Assembly: GCF_032854445.1 (NCBI RefSeq)
Contig: NC_088301.1
Coordinates: 50,147,187 to 50,207,186 of the forward strand
DNA from: Liolophura sinensis
Taxonomy: Eukaryota; Mollusca; Polyplacophora; Chitonida; Chitonidae
Direction: 5' to 3'
DNA: 60,000 nucleotides
Shown: positions 26,591 to 39,000 of the stretch, one piece after another
Position numbering within the stretch: the stretch's first letter is position 1
Layout of the letters: every line of letters starts with the position of its first letter
Notes under the pieces: generated by a model
What the model was told of the DNA's origin: nothing
Databases searched by the model: none
Seen by the model: the letters and a program-made list of their open reading frames with translations, nothing else
Translations under genes and position numbers: made by a program

Positions 26591-27189
26591 CTTTCTTATG
26601 TATGCAGCTGCGTTTATTAAGAGACGTGTTGTTACAGAAAGCAGGTTAAGCTAAAAAAAACAAAAAATAACAGTAAATCCACACGAATTAATCACAGTTT
26701 CAGCCCCCTCAGCTTCATTGTTGAAACTGGGTTGGGTTCCAAAGGCTGATAAGTACCGTCGCATTTATTATTAACCACTAGCGGAGACCCGTTCTCTTCA
26801 CAAACGCGTGTACCGAGCCTGGTTACATAATAAGTCGAATTAAGGAGAAATTCCAATATAGTTACATATTCACAAGCTCATAAACCAGAGTCCGTTATAT
26901 AATAGATGTGCATAGGGCAGATACCTGGAAGGATTTATGCGTGCAAAGATAATTCCCACAATTTATAATTTACATAACGGTGTGAGGCACGCATATTGAC
27001 TATTATACACAATATACTTAAAACTTCTTGATGTGGTAGCTTATACCCGTTGAACTTTTTGTCCATTTTGTTGTCCACAGACCAAGAAAAGGGGGTCGAT
27101 CAGTCGTTTTTATTGGGCTTGCTGAAATGGACTCTCAAAATGTTTTTGTTTTTAGGGTAGAGATTTTTCTGGGTTAGAGATATCAAAAT

Positions 27190-27960
27190 GTCCTACGTAT
27201 GGGGCATCGAAGTCAACTGGCCCTTTGTGAATCCAGTGAACAATCTATACACTCTTATGGGGAAGGTAGACCTTCTTAGGCACAAGTGTCTATGTATGGG
27301 GCATCGAAGTCAACTGGCACTTTTTGAATCCAGTGAATAATCTATACGACACTTGAATGGGGAAGGTAGACTTTCTTAGGTACAAGTGTCTATGTATGGG
27401 GCATCGAAGTCAACTGGCACTTTTTGAATCCAGTGAATAATGTGTACGACACTCGAATGGGGAAGGTGGACCTTCTTAGGTACAAGTGTCTATGTATGGG
27501 GCATCGAAGTCAACTGGCACTTTTTGAATCCAGTGAATAATGTGTACGACACTCGAATGGGGAAGGTAGACTTTCTTAGGTACAAGTGTCTATGTATGGG
27601 GCATCGAAGTCAACTGGCACTTTTTGAATCCAGTGAATAATCTGTACGACACTCGAATGGGGAAGGTGGACCTTCTTAGGTACAAGTGTCTATGTATGGG
27701 GCATCGAAGTCAACTGGCACTTTTTGAATCCAGTGAATAATCTGTACGACACTCGAATGGGGAAGGTGGACCTTCTTAGGTACAAGTGTCTATGTATGGG
27801 GCATCAGAGTCAACTGGCACTTTTTGAATCAGTGAATAATCTGTACGACACTCGAATGTGGAAGGCAGATGCTCTTAGGTAAATGGCTGACGCACGGGGC
27901 TCATGGCTAATCCAGTGAACAATCTATATGACACTTTCAAGGCAGACCCTCTCAGGTACA
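27190..27960. repeat. 100-bp tandem array in intron 1 (about 7-8 units)
   Basis: 'tacaagtgtctatgtatggg' starts at 27381, 27481, 27581, 27681 and 27781, an exact 100-bp period. The central units are nearly identical. The edge units (before about 27300 and after about 27840) are diverged and shortened, the usual pattern for unequal exchange homogenising the middle. Confidence 0.96.
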
Positions 27961-30070
27961 AGTGTTGACGTATGAGGCATCTAATTCAACTGGCATGTCC
28001 TAAATCGCGGTATGAGTTTTCCCACCCCACGCCATGCACAGTAAGAACAGCGTCAAGCGTTGGCAACAAAATGAGGCCATCAGCTGTATACCCAAGCGCA
28101 AATAAAGATTTAATAAATTTTCACGCAACAAACGTGGTCGGAGAAGACTGTCTTCAGGAGGGACGCCAAAGCTAGTTCTCTGCTGGTTTGTATTTGGGTG
28201 CAATTTCCCAATCTCTTCCCTCCCTTTACTGTGATGGTACAATCAGTGTTGATATTTCCACCATAGGTCGTTGCTCACTACAGTGTTATGAAGTATTGAA
28301 GTAGTGAAGGTTTTGCTTCTTGGGGTCAACTGATGGACATGGATGTTGGCAAGCAGTATCATACAATATATTTACAGCCAGATTCCATTCACACAGTCGG
28401 GTATCCCGAGCGTTTCTAGGGGTTTCTTCTAATTTAGACGGGATGATGGTGACCTCTTTAGAGTGTTACCTATCAATCGATATTGGTCGCTACCCGTACG
28501 TCCCTGAGCTATAGGGTCAGTGTACAAGGCCACTGACTTCTAATAGGCGTTCGCCGCTCCCAGTACGCGATTCGACCTAAGCCAAACATGTACAGCTGGG
28601 TAGAAATAAAGCACTATTTTCTCCTTCAACCATGGTATTTTGGTTATCCATACAGCTCAGAATAGAGAATTCATGGCTTACAAAAAGCTTTTTTTTTACA
28701 AAATATTACAAAACTTTTAACCACCGTTAAAATGGTACGTTTAGCCTGCAGACAGAAAGCACAAAAAGCAATATTTAAATTACAACCAGAAGTTCTAATT
28801 TATAAATTTGCATGACAAAATTGTTATTATTGAGTAAATTGAGTTTTGTAAATTGGTATTTTGTTTGCTTTGAACCAGAATGCTTTATGAATGATTCATG
28901 AGAAGTAGTGATTCGTTTACACTGTCTATTATCGCAGTCGATATTAATCCATTTAAACCATGAATTAATCATTGCTGCCACAAATTCATTTATACCTTGT
29001 ACTACGGAATTATACACCCATACCGTCCGAAGTAAGCGTGTGGTCGTCTCTTGTCAAAGACTCTATGACAATTATGTCATTCGCCGGCCGACCATACCAT
29101 TTTGCGGTACATCTCTGACCAAATGTTAAAAATTTTAATGGTAATGTTATTCCATCTACTATCGTTATAATATATGTGTGTCTGGCCCAGATTTGAATGA
29201 CCAAACTTCACAAGGGTAGTATGCTTCACGGTCATGACACAAAATGGGTGAACATAAAATTAAATGTCGTTTTCCGTTTAATTTCGTCGTGTGCATGGTA
29301 TACACATGAAAGGTAAAGTTCTCTAAAGACGCATACTTTGATATGTTATATATACCGTACATATGACACATATATATGATAATGTTAAGTGCGACATTTT
29401 CGTATTGGTGGAGGAGGAAAGTCATTTAAAATATAAAATGAACACTTTCTAAAGTGCTAGAAATTTAAACCTTTTACAACATGGTGAGAAAATGGCGTAA
29501 TTTAACATTTTTAGGTGAAATTAACAGGTTTAGTTTTGGAAAATGTTGACAATTTAACATTTGATAACATAAGGCTAAACGCATTCGTTAATGATAATCT
29601 GTTAATGTTAAAAGTGTTGCGTACGTGTATGTCACACACACATGCTGTAGATCTCTTCCAGTGATAATTGAATTCCAGTGCTACTTGTTCACCTTTGCTG
29701 GCCACAAAAGGTTTTCCGTATAGTTGAAACTCAACATTTATGCTAAGCAAACCGATATCTTGTAGCATGTCACATTGCGTAACAGTTAGAATTTTGCTAA
29801 GTAACATCTTACCAGATATGGTATTTATTTCTCGTTTGAATGATGAGCAGAGAGTTCTTGAAGAACATTTGCATTAATATGCAAAACAAGTATCGAACCG
29901 AGTTAAAACTGATTCCTCAAGATCAAAATACATACTAAGTCCTGATACTTGTTAGAACTGTTGATAATAGCGTATTCACTGCAATCCGCATACTGCTAGT
30001 GCTCAAAGTCAAAATACGTACTAAGTACCGTTTCACTAGGGCTCTGTCGGGTGAAACTCTTACCATTTCC

Positions 30071-30139
30071 GTCGTATAGTTGAAATATTCAATAGTTCGG
30101 CGTGAAACACCAGTCAAATAAGCAAGTAAATAAATAAAC
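30071..30139 (+). mobile_element. SINE 3' tail fragment
   Basis: 'gtcgtatagttgaaatattc', 'gtgaaacaccagtcaaataa' and 'gtaaataaataaa' match the tail of the full SINE, same orientation. Confidence 0.75.
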
Positions 30140-30243
30140 ATGCAAAGTAACGAAACATATTATAAATGATACTTATACAAGATTTAGTGCAAGCCAAATG
30201 CTTCTAGTGCTCAACGTCAAACATTACAGTTTATTTCAGTACT

Positions 30244-30254
30244 TATAGGCTACA

Positions 30255-30316
<62 letters not shown>

Positions 30317-30327
30317 TGTAGCCTATA
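30244..30327. repeat. 84-bp palindrome: (TA)n bounded by 13-bp inverted arms
   Basis: 'tataggctacacc' (30244-30256), a pure TA run (30257-30314), then 'ggtgtagcctata' (30315-30327), the exact reverse complement of the left arm. The whole segment can fold into a hairpin or cruciform. Confidence 0.95.
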
Positions 30328-30862
30328 TATATATGTTACCGTGAGATAGGCCTGCTTTCTGTGAGTCCCGTTTCTTCAAATGTAAATTGAGCTGTTTTAT
30401 AATTGATAGAAATGCCTTTACTCTGTAGATATGATTTCGAAAGCATTGTGTTTATAGGACCGCCAGGGTCGACTTAAGAATCTTAGATCAGTTTATGTGC
30501 TGAGGCCAGTCTGTTCCTTCCTTTGTGCTCGTGCACAAAAAGACGACAAAAGAACTTGGCGGATGTAATTTAGCTTTCCGTCTAGACGAACTAAGAATTT
30601 ATTAATTCCACTGGAGGTGGAAAACCCACACTCGCTGGTGAATTTAATTGGTACGCACCTAATGCGCTTCTAGACTCCACCATCATTAGTTGGCGTTCTT
30701 GATAGAAACTCCCACAATATGATTTAGCCAATGCAATGACAGTCTGACTGATTGATTTGTTTTTCATCGATATCAGTCTAAGACTGGGTTTATAAGGCCG
30801 ATCTTCCATCCAGGTGCCGAAAGTTTGTGCTTTTGATATATATGTTGATTAAGACAACAACA

Positions 30863-30965
30863 CGGAGAGTAAATCCAGAGCAATCAAGTGTGATAGTTGC
30901 CACATGGTCATACGTATAACTGGTGAAAAATGGCTTCAGCCATACATGACTTAATGTGATTAGAT
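30863..30965. repeat. Dispersed repeat family A, copy 2
   Basis: 'ggagagtaaatccagagcaa', 'gtgatagttgccacatggtc', 'atacgtataactggtgaaaa' and 'tggcttcagcc' align in order with copies at 13125-13257 and 54399-54496. Confidence 0.65.
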
Positions 30966-33900
30966 AATCAACTTCTGACCCCGAGATCAGGAAGCCATCT
31001 TAGACTTAGTGAAAATTTCAACCATTAAACCTGGTATGTTTCTTTCCGTTATTTTGATTGAAATATGTTTTACAATAACTTATCCAGAATTTACTGTAGA
31101 CAAAAGACTGATAACACCTTTGTTTACTTAAGCTGCTAATATGTTCTGTGCACGAAGAGGACAATAAATATAGAGAAAATTGTTGGCCTTTTCCCGTGAG
31201 AAATGAATATCCGTCCGCCACTTCACACCATGTTTAAAGGAGCATCAGGCATAATGAATTTGGCACACATTGTAAATACAGTATCGGTAACTACCCAATA
31301 ACTTCGTTGTGCTTGAAAGTAATACTGTAGGTAATACAATTAGGTGAATCGTAGTTATAATGCTTTAAACTGCATATGGTGTCCAAACTGTTATCAAGTA
31401 CCCACAGTGGATATGTTCCAGATACCTAGGTGTGGACGAAAGAATTACGAGGCGTCCTTTCCGATGATAGTGTTTCTTCTGTTATTAACCCATGAGGGCA
31501 GACAAACCACTAATTCTCAAGCGAATGTCTTTCTGGTTCTTCCAAAGGCAATTTGTTGTAGGAACTGGTCGTATCCTCTTGGATATCAACTATATGTATC
31601 TCTCTGCCGAGAACTTTATCCTGTCTATTTGTAATATAGCCTTTTTAAAGCCAGGGAATTAACCGAACATTGGATAGTCAGAGTGATATGCAAACAAATA
31701 CCCTGGTCACAACTAAGTCAAGTTGATGGATTTTACACAAGGAGAAAATTGAAATCCCAAAGATGTGTATCTCGTAATGGCGGCCGCTTAACTCAGGCCC
31801 ACTGCTGCAGGGAATGTGGTGAAAAAGAATTGAGCCGATATACCAAATGGCTAATATTTTATAAGTGTTGATTTAATTACACAGGCCTGTTGTCCCTGAG
31901 TGGCTAATTGTCCAATGACCGAGCAGAATAATTACCTTCTGTGTTATATTTCAGATTACATAACATGTGATTTATTTTTGTTTGTTGGCTAATCGATAGA
32001 ACGCCTCGAAAGTGGCTGTTAGTATTGTTCCTAAAGAAAGAAGAATGACGGTAAAATTGGGCTGTTGGATTGATATTGATGCTAGGTAAGCGTTAGATGT
32101 TTAACCCCTAGTTGTGATAGCGAAACAACGTGAACAGTTTCTTATGAAGATTTAGCCCCAAAGTCTAGTATTTTGAAAGGCGTCATTACAGGAATCATCT
32201 CAGACACACAACTGAACTAATCAATTCATTATCGACGAACAAATGTAGACACCAAATATTGACATACATAAAGTGAGACTTTAATGAATAAAAATAAGAC
32301 AAATCTGATTATCGAAATAAATTATACGTCAATATACCCAATTTGCACATCATCATTCCGACTTAGTAGAAGTAGTTTATAATGCTAGAAGTAAATGCAG
32401 TCGATGTGTTTTAAATTAAATTCCTATCTGAAACATCGCTATACCATTAGAAAACTATTTTAAAAACATTCCTGCTGTTTGCCAAGTTGTCGTTACGCTG
32501 CCAGGCCATTACATTAAAGGAATTGGAAACATATCGAGAGACGGCCATTTTTGAAGCCAAAAGTGGGATTCACATTGTGATGTGTTTACATAAAATACAG
32601 TGGTAGAAAAAATTTCCTTCAAAAAAAAGCTTTACAGATTCTAAGGAGGGTGTTGTCAGTTTCGTATGAGATTACTGTAGATCTCTTGCACACAAGCAAC
32701 ACAAAACATTTTGAAAACCGTGAATAATTTAAGGCGATTGACGACAATTTGGTATGAAGACGCCATCAGTGTTATTTAGGACGAACTTTCTAAGAAATGC
32801 TTTTCTTAGAAAGACATCACTTTCCTTAATCTTTGCAGGTGCCCACTGAACACGTAGATTGTGGAATTTCTTCAGGTTGATCGCTTGAGTTTTTGTTTGT
32901 AAGGAAGGCAATTCTGTCTTGAGTTCGATAAACAGGATATGGCACTGTTTTCGAGAAGGACTATGGTCATTGATTTAATTGCAGCGTTTTTCTCTACCCC
33001 AGCCTAAACAATACATCAAATGTCACCACAAACTGACAATTTTCATCAGTCATCATTCGCGCTTCCTGTCTGATGGCGTGGGTTATAGGTTATATTTTTG
33101 ATGATGTTCTCGGTTAAATCATTTGTGACAAGGAATAATTAGAAACGTCAGATAAAGCTAATCCAGAATCACGTTGGTTGTCAGTATATTTTCGGTCAAC
33201 AAAGAAATCTGCCAAACCGTTTTATAAATTAACCCTGTTCTAAATCCTGCTCTGGTGCTAACTTAGGAAATGGGGTTTCTGTCTGAGAAATTCCCACTGG
33301 GCTAGGGCTTTGCGTCATTGTCAGGAGGGCGATAATATTTACTGTCTAGTGTAGGGGATTCATGACGATAAAGTTTCTTGAAAGTGGAAACGCTCTGTGC
33401 AGCCCTATATCACTGGTGTGTAGAAGATTGCATTACTGCAGAGCTCTCTGTGGTAAGCAAATAGTTCTGTATGTACTGGACAATGGAAGGGAAAAGTAAT
33501 TTTACACCAGTTCTTTTCGACTTCTTGGAACTTGGCTATGGGTTGATTGACCTCTGGCTGTTCTAAACATTGAGAGACATGGTCTCTTAAGGCATCTTGA
33601 AAGATCATTGCCAGACCCACTGACGACAGCAGCTGACCAACCGTCTTAATTAGAGAAGTCCGTTTGTAAGTCAACTCCTCTCAAGTCACCTAACTGGGTC
33701 GATTCACATTGGTAAGGTCGACATTTTCACTTATTCCCAAGCAAAATTTAGCAAATTATAGGAAAACCATTTAGACAGTTACCGCGTTGTACAAAAGGAA
33801 TTTCCATTAGGGAACTAAATCAGCCTACATGTGCAAATATTCATGTTCCTTAAATGCAGATATAACAGTGTGCATGTACTAATTTGGATATTGGGTAGAA

Positions 33901-35264
33901 CAGTTGTGGCATCTGTGTGAATTCATAAAGTCCATTTAATAATTCACATTGTGAGCATAACTAAACCTGCTTCTGACATTAATTAGCAAATGAATTTTGT
34001 TCTAAATGGGATTTAATGCAGAAAAACTATCATCAGATGGAATTTATACTACCTACGAGAATTCACGTCGCACAAATCCTAAAGCGTTTATCAAACATGG
34101 GACGGTCTTCAACATATTGAAGTTAGATCTTTGATTTAGAGTTTTTTCATCAGCCTTGGGTATTTAAGATTTTTTACCCATTGCTAAAACCAAGTAAAAC
34201 CTCTGGCTTCGATAAATTAAGGTTCACCAGGCACTATTGGCAAAAATACTTACATGGAAAGCAATCAATAGGGCAAGATGGCCTTCCAATTCATTATGAC
34301 AGGGGTTTCCCATCATTGTCAAAAGATTAAGCCCTCTGACTGGCACAGCATTAGGAGCGTAACCACTCAGGCTACATCCCGGACGGCATACTACTTAAAA
34401 TTTTTTTTTACCTGCTTCAGAACAAGAAAGCGGATTTTATGGCTAGTCGAAGGACACCACGACAGCCTAGCCGCTTAGTGTTGGGTGACGGGCTGCCTTA
34501 TATTTGCTGCACAGGATCCACCCAGATAACTTTGAAAGCTATTCATATATAAATATATGTTAACATGTCCGTATTTAAATCTGTACTATGTGCCAAAACA
34601 CGTTAATTTTTATTAGATTTTGTTTAACTTTTTTAAAAATTGAATGTTTCTTTCACGTTTGATCTAATTTTATATAGCGGTAGTTATGAGGTTTGAGACG
34701 GTTGGCCTACTAAAATGAACGACACATCCGTTATGAAAAGCCACTTTTGCCCATACGGGCTTCTCAGAACCAAAACAATTCAGTCTTTTTTACCGTGTAC
34801 CTGATATATCACTCATATTTAAAAATCCCACACGCCTGTGTTTTAAGCCCTTGTTATTTTGCGCTGGCAGATTCATGACGCGCTTTGATGATTACCATAA
34901 TGTGCAGTTCTACCACCAGTTCTTTTTTATGAAATTTCCAAAGTGCCTTTCTACAGGTACTTTTATAATAGCTCTTTAAAACAATTACACATCCAAGCGA
35001 TACCTCTGTCTTAGATTAGATATGTCTTTTACGTTTATAACTTGCCACTCATCGAAATCATAATTGAAACTTACCTCTATTGAGCTACTTGGGTCAGAAT
35101 TCAATTCATGTCGATTACACTGTACTCTCTAAGCGCTCATCGAAGTAACAGTCCAGACCCGTAAGCATGCAGCTCACTCTATCTAAGAACTAAAGGTAGT
35201 GTTATTTACGACAATACGTCTTTTATGTTGTTAAATCTGATTTTGCAACTTGTGCTTATTTCAG

Positions 35265-35484
35265 GAGATTGGAAGAGGATTACGCATCTTATGCTCAAAG
35301 TGTAGTTCAGAAAAGATCCGAGGCCGAGCATGAATCGAAAGGCAGAAACTTGTGTCCTATTTGCAATAAGGTGGAACTGTTGTTAAGGGAAGACGGGACT
35401 CGGGATGGCCAGAACGCCTGCGTGGACTGCGAACGTGTTGTTTGCGATGAATGTGGATTGTACGAGACTTCTTTAGCAACTAAG
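35265..35484 (+). CDS. Exon 2: end of Rab-binding helix and first three CxxC pairs of the zinc finger
   Basis: The acceptor tttcag|G completes Arg80, giving RVRRLEEDYASYAQ across the junction, which continues the exon 1 helix. Residues 110-143 contain CPIC, CVDC and CDEC, i.e. three of the four cysteine pairs of the FYVE-like finger found in RIM, rabphilin, Piccolo and Bassoon. The exon closes at AAG|gtgagc after Lys153 in phase 0. Taken alone the finger is incomplete; the fourth pair is on exon 3, 13 kb downstream. The spacing (C-x2-C, x18, C-x2-C, x4, C-x2-C, x15, C-x2-C) is compatible with two zinc ions per finger, as known for this family. Confidence 0.95.
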
Positions 35485-35850
35485 GTGAGCTACACACTTG
35501 AATGGCAGGTATTTCATTCGCGTCACCGTTATTTTGTCCAAATCATAGGTTACTTAGTATTTTCACCTACCCCAAACAAGTCTAAACTGTAAGTTTGTAA
35601 GCATTATCCACAGCTGTTAAATTTACGTTGAGTTAAAGTTAAGCCGAAAGTTAAATGGTACAATGGAGGTTTTACCTCCCAGCTTACCGGTGTAGGCTAT
35701 TTTATTGTTGTTTAGGGCCATATCTACAACTTTCACTTATACGATGGGGGTTGGTGTCCTTGCTAAAACATTGATCATCGAAGTTACTGACGTTATTGAC
35801 GATTTTTCCCACGCATAAGTTTACGGCTCTCAGAAATACTGCGGTCGTAC

Positions 35851-36000
35851 GTGGGGAGGTCTGCCAGCATTCCACGGATGGTTCTGTTCACCCCTCCAGA
35901 ATCATCCCACCCTTATTCTCTGCCCGGTTTCCTCCTACCGTATTACTATGTGAAATATCCTCGAGTATACAATGAGAAACACCAAACAATAAATGAACTC
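35851..36000 (+). mobile_element. SINE relic (body and tail)
   Basis: 'gtggggaggtctgccagcat', 'ggatggttctgttcacccc', 'tctgcccggtttcctcctac', 'gtgaaatatcctcgagtata' and 'aaacaccaaacaataaatg' follow the full SINE in order with substitutions. The tRNA-like head is absent. Confidence 0.8.
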
Positions 36001-39000
36001 ATAGATATACTCGACGTTAGCTAGATGAGCGCATAAATATTGTGTTACGGCCAATCTTTTGTTGTGGCTGATTATTATTTTCACTCTTGATGATTTACTA
36101 TGTTCAGGACTTGTCTAGGCCCATTCTCTCCTTAAATATATATTGATGGCCGTCATAAAGTTTGGTATCCTAATCAGTACCGATACTTAAATTTGTTGTT
36201 GGACTCGCCCCAAGACCATTCTCTTTGCATGATATTTGTAACAAAATCGTATACTCCACTGATGTGTACCGCGCCTCTAACAGCGTTATGTAGTCTGGCG
36301 ATAAACATTACAGTCCAAGTATCTCTCTTGCTATTAGACACGTCTCTTTGGTGAAAAGCCTGTGAGGCTTAATATGTTTGGCCAACACAGCTGGAATCTT
36401 TGCGTAAGACAGCCCGTGCCTTGACCTCAATTGGTTTGTGCCGTTATCGCGGAAACCGTCAGTCATGAATAAGTGATGAACCTATCAAAACCACCCGTGC
36501 ATAACACAGATAGAGAAATACCAGTTAACCACTTGAAATATGGAAATGCTAGTCCCAGACCTCAACTAAATCACAATCCAAAATCTACGTGGCAGTAAAT
36601 ATGAATATGACACGAGAACATATTAAAAAAAGGTGATACCTGAAAAATATTACATATTCTCTTAAACATATAAGCTTGCTTTATAAAATGTAGGATGAAC
36701 TCCAAATAACAAGTTTGCTAGCAAGTGAGGCGCAAGGATATGGAAAAAGATAATATACCCCACGCAGATATATTACAAATGTCACTGTTACACAATTTAT
36801 ACAAATCAACTGAACGACAGGTGCGTTGCATTCTTGTTAGTTTTCTTACAAGATAGATTTACCAAACAATGTTTTGCATAGTTCGTGATTAAACAAAGAT
36901 CATCGGAAACGTCACAATGGTTGTGCCAAAAGCTGGCTCGCGGTTTGTCGAGAAGGCCAGTAATCATATCCCTCTCTCGATTCCCAAACCGTCTCCTGAT
37001 GTGCTTTCGCTCTGAATGGCGACCTATGTAGGGCATTATCGACTTCAAAGCAGAACAACTCAGAGTAGCCACAGTGCTCTTATTCCGAACAGTTATTAGT
37101 ATGTATTATTCCAACCTGTTTCCATCAGCTGGCTTGTGCTCCAGATTACCCAGGCTATCTGAATCGACTTTGTCATTTTCCTTGGCAAAACTGTCGATAT
37201 TTGTTACATGTCGTATTCCTGACTGGAATCAAAACAATCATTTGCCTTGCGAAAATCTGTTTCCTAGCGATACAAGCAATCAATAAATACATCGGGATTT
37301 CAGGCGATAGTCCTGTGCTCATGCTTTGACCAAAATTTCAATGTTGACATTATAGGGGGGCTCTCTCGGTTTGTTGGATTCATCAAATTGGACAAAACGG
37401 GAAGAATAAATCCAACTTCATTTGTATCCAGAGAGTTACTGAGTTTTGCTGTTTCTAATTTCACCCACATGGAAATCATTCAATAGTTCCGTTTTTTCTT
37501 TAAAAACCCTACACCGCAGGTACAGGAAAAACAACAAGGCTTACCAAGCATAGCCACAAGACGATGCTGATTAGTGTACTGTAATAGTTTCATTTGACGC
37601 CCTCCAAGCAACCCCCCCCCCCTCTCCACCTCTCCTCCTCATTCTTGACTTTCAACGTTGTTATAGGTCTGAGTGTACTGTTGTCGGCTTTTAATATAAC
37701 AAGAGAAAGTACATGGATCAAGATATAAATTGCAAATAACTAAGTAGCCTTGTCGCAACTTGAAAGACCACAGCCCTGTACCATATCAGATACAATTACA
37801 AGAATCAAATCCTGAGAAAAATGTTGATATTATGGGTTATTTATTTGAGGCAATAACTGATTTTCTTTGACGGACAACCTTTAAAAAATTTTCAGTGTGG
37901 AACAAAATTCTTTGGTAAGCCATTCATTAGAGACAAATTTACTTTATAACGACGCCGTGCTCAAAGAGCAAAACAAATAAATTGTTTGATATCAGTGATT
38001 AAGATGGAAAACCGAGAACATTGTGAGCGAACGGTAAAAGTTTATTTTTGCCCCAATGAAAGATCCAATTTTAGTTACCACTCTTGGTTGATTAAACTTA
38101 AAAAGCAGTCAATTTCTCCTGCTATCTTAGATTTATTCTTGCTATACAAGCCTTACACACCGGCAATCAATGGCACGTTGTCCTTCCTCTCACAAGACCT
38201 TCGTCTTGTCTATGCTGGAAGAGGCTAAACGACTGGCTTTTTGCACGTCGAATTTTTTTTTCAATATTTTATGGGCCGTTTGCGGTTTTATTATCAAACA
38301 CGGGTCACGTATCTTGCTGGAGAGGAATTCAGTGACGGATGGAGTCTTGTTGGTATATAGCTTGTCGAGAGGTTGCGGATTTGTCCATCGCTAAGGCCTA
38401 ATACACGGTATTCCCTGAGGACAAGGTGTACAGTTAGAATCAATACATTTACGACTGCTCCATAAAGCTCGCCTTGACCAACCCGTCTTGTTCGCGACTT
38501 GGTTAAAACATCAGTCAAGTAAGCTGTATGCCGATTTCACGGTAATTTTACCAATTTACCATTCTTGGCTCAGCTGTTTACAAGATTGGAATATTGGACA
38601 CAAAACTAGGAATCCGTGTCACGCTAGTTGTTTGTATCTCACATTACTGAGTCTCTGCTTCCACACGTGTTAATCATAGCACAGAATGATGACAAACTTA
38701 GCATTGAACAGGTAAGGCTTTTATTTTTACAAGACAGAATCTCACCGAACATTTTCAGACCAAATATGTTAAAAGGAAGTTATCCATCTGTTCCTAGGTG
38801 GGAAATCTTTTGATAACAAGATAATATGTACTCTAGGAACTGCACACTATGTCAGGTACTCATCAAACACGTATATGGTATTGGCGTTGGAATGGGGAGA
38901 TGCTTAGTTTGCTGTGAGATATTTGCTATATGATTGGGTGTTCTTTTCTATAGAGTCAGGCGATGATTATTAACGAAGACTTGGCCAGGTTTGATGAAGA

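Larger units (their letters stand above)
22954..35264 (+). other. Intron 1 (12.3 kb)
   Basis: Donor CAG|gtaagt and acceptor cttatttcag. Contents by eye: (TA)n at 23414-23476, SINE relic at 24462-24590, ~58-bp tandem repeat at 26330-26590, 100-bp tandem array at 27190-27960, (TA)n palindrome at 30244-30327, SINE tail at 30071-30139, and dispersed repeat copy 2 at about 30863-30965. A tRNA-like fragment may lie at 34310-34390 on the minus strand. No additional coding exon in phase was recognised. Confidence 0.85.
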
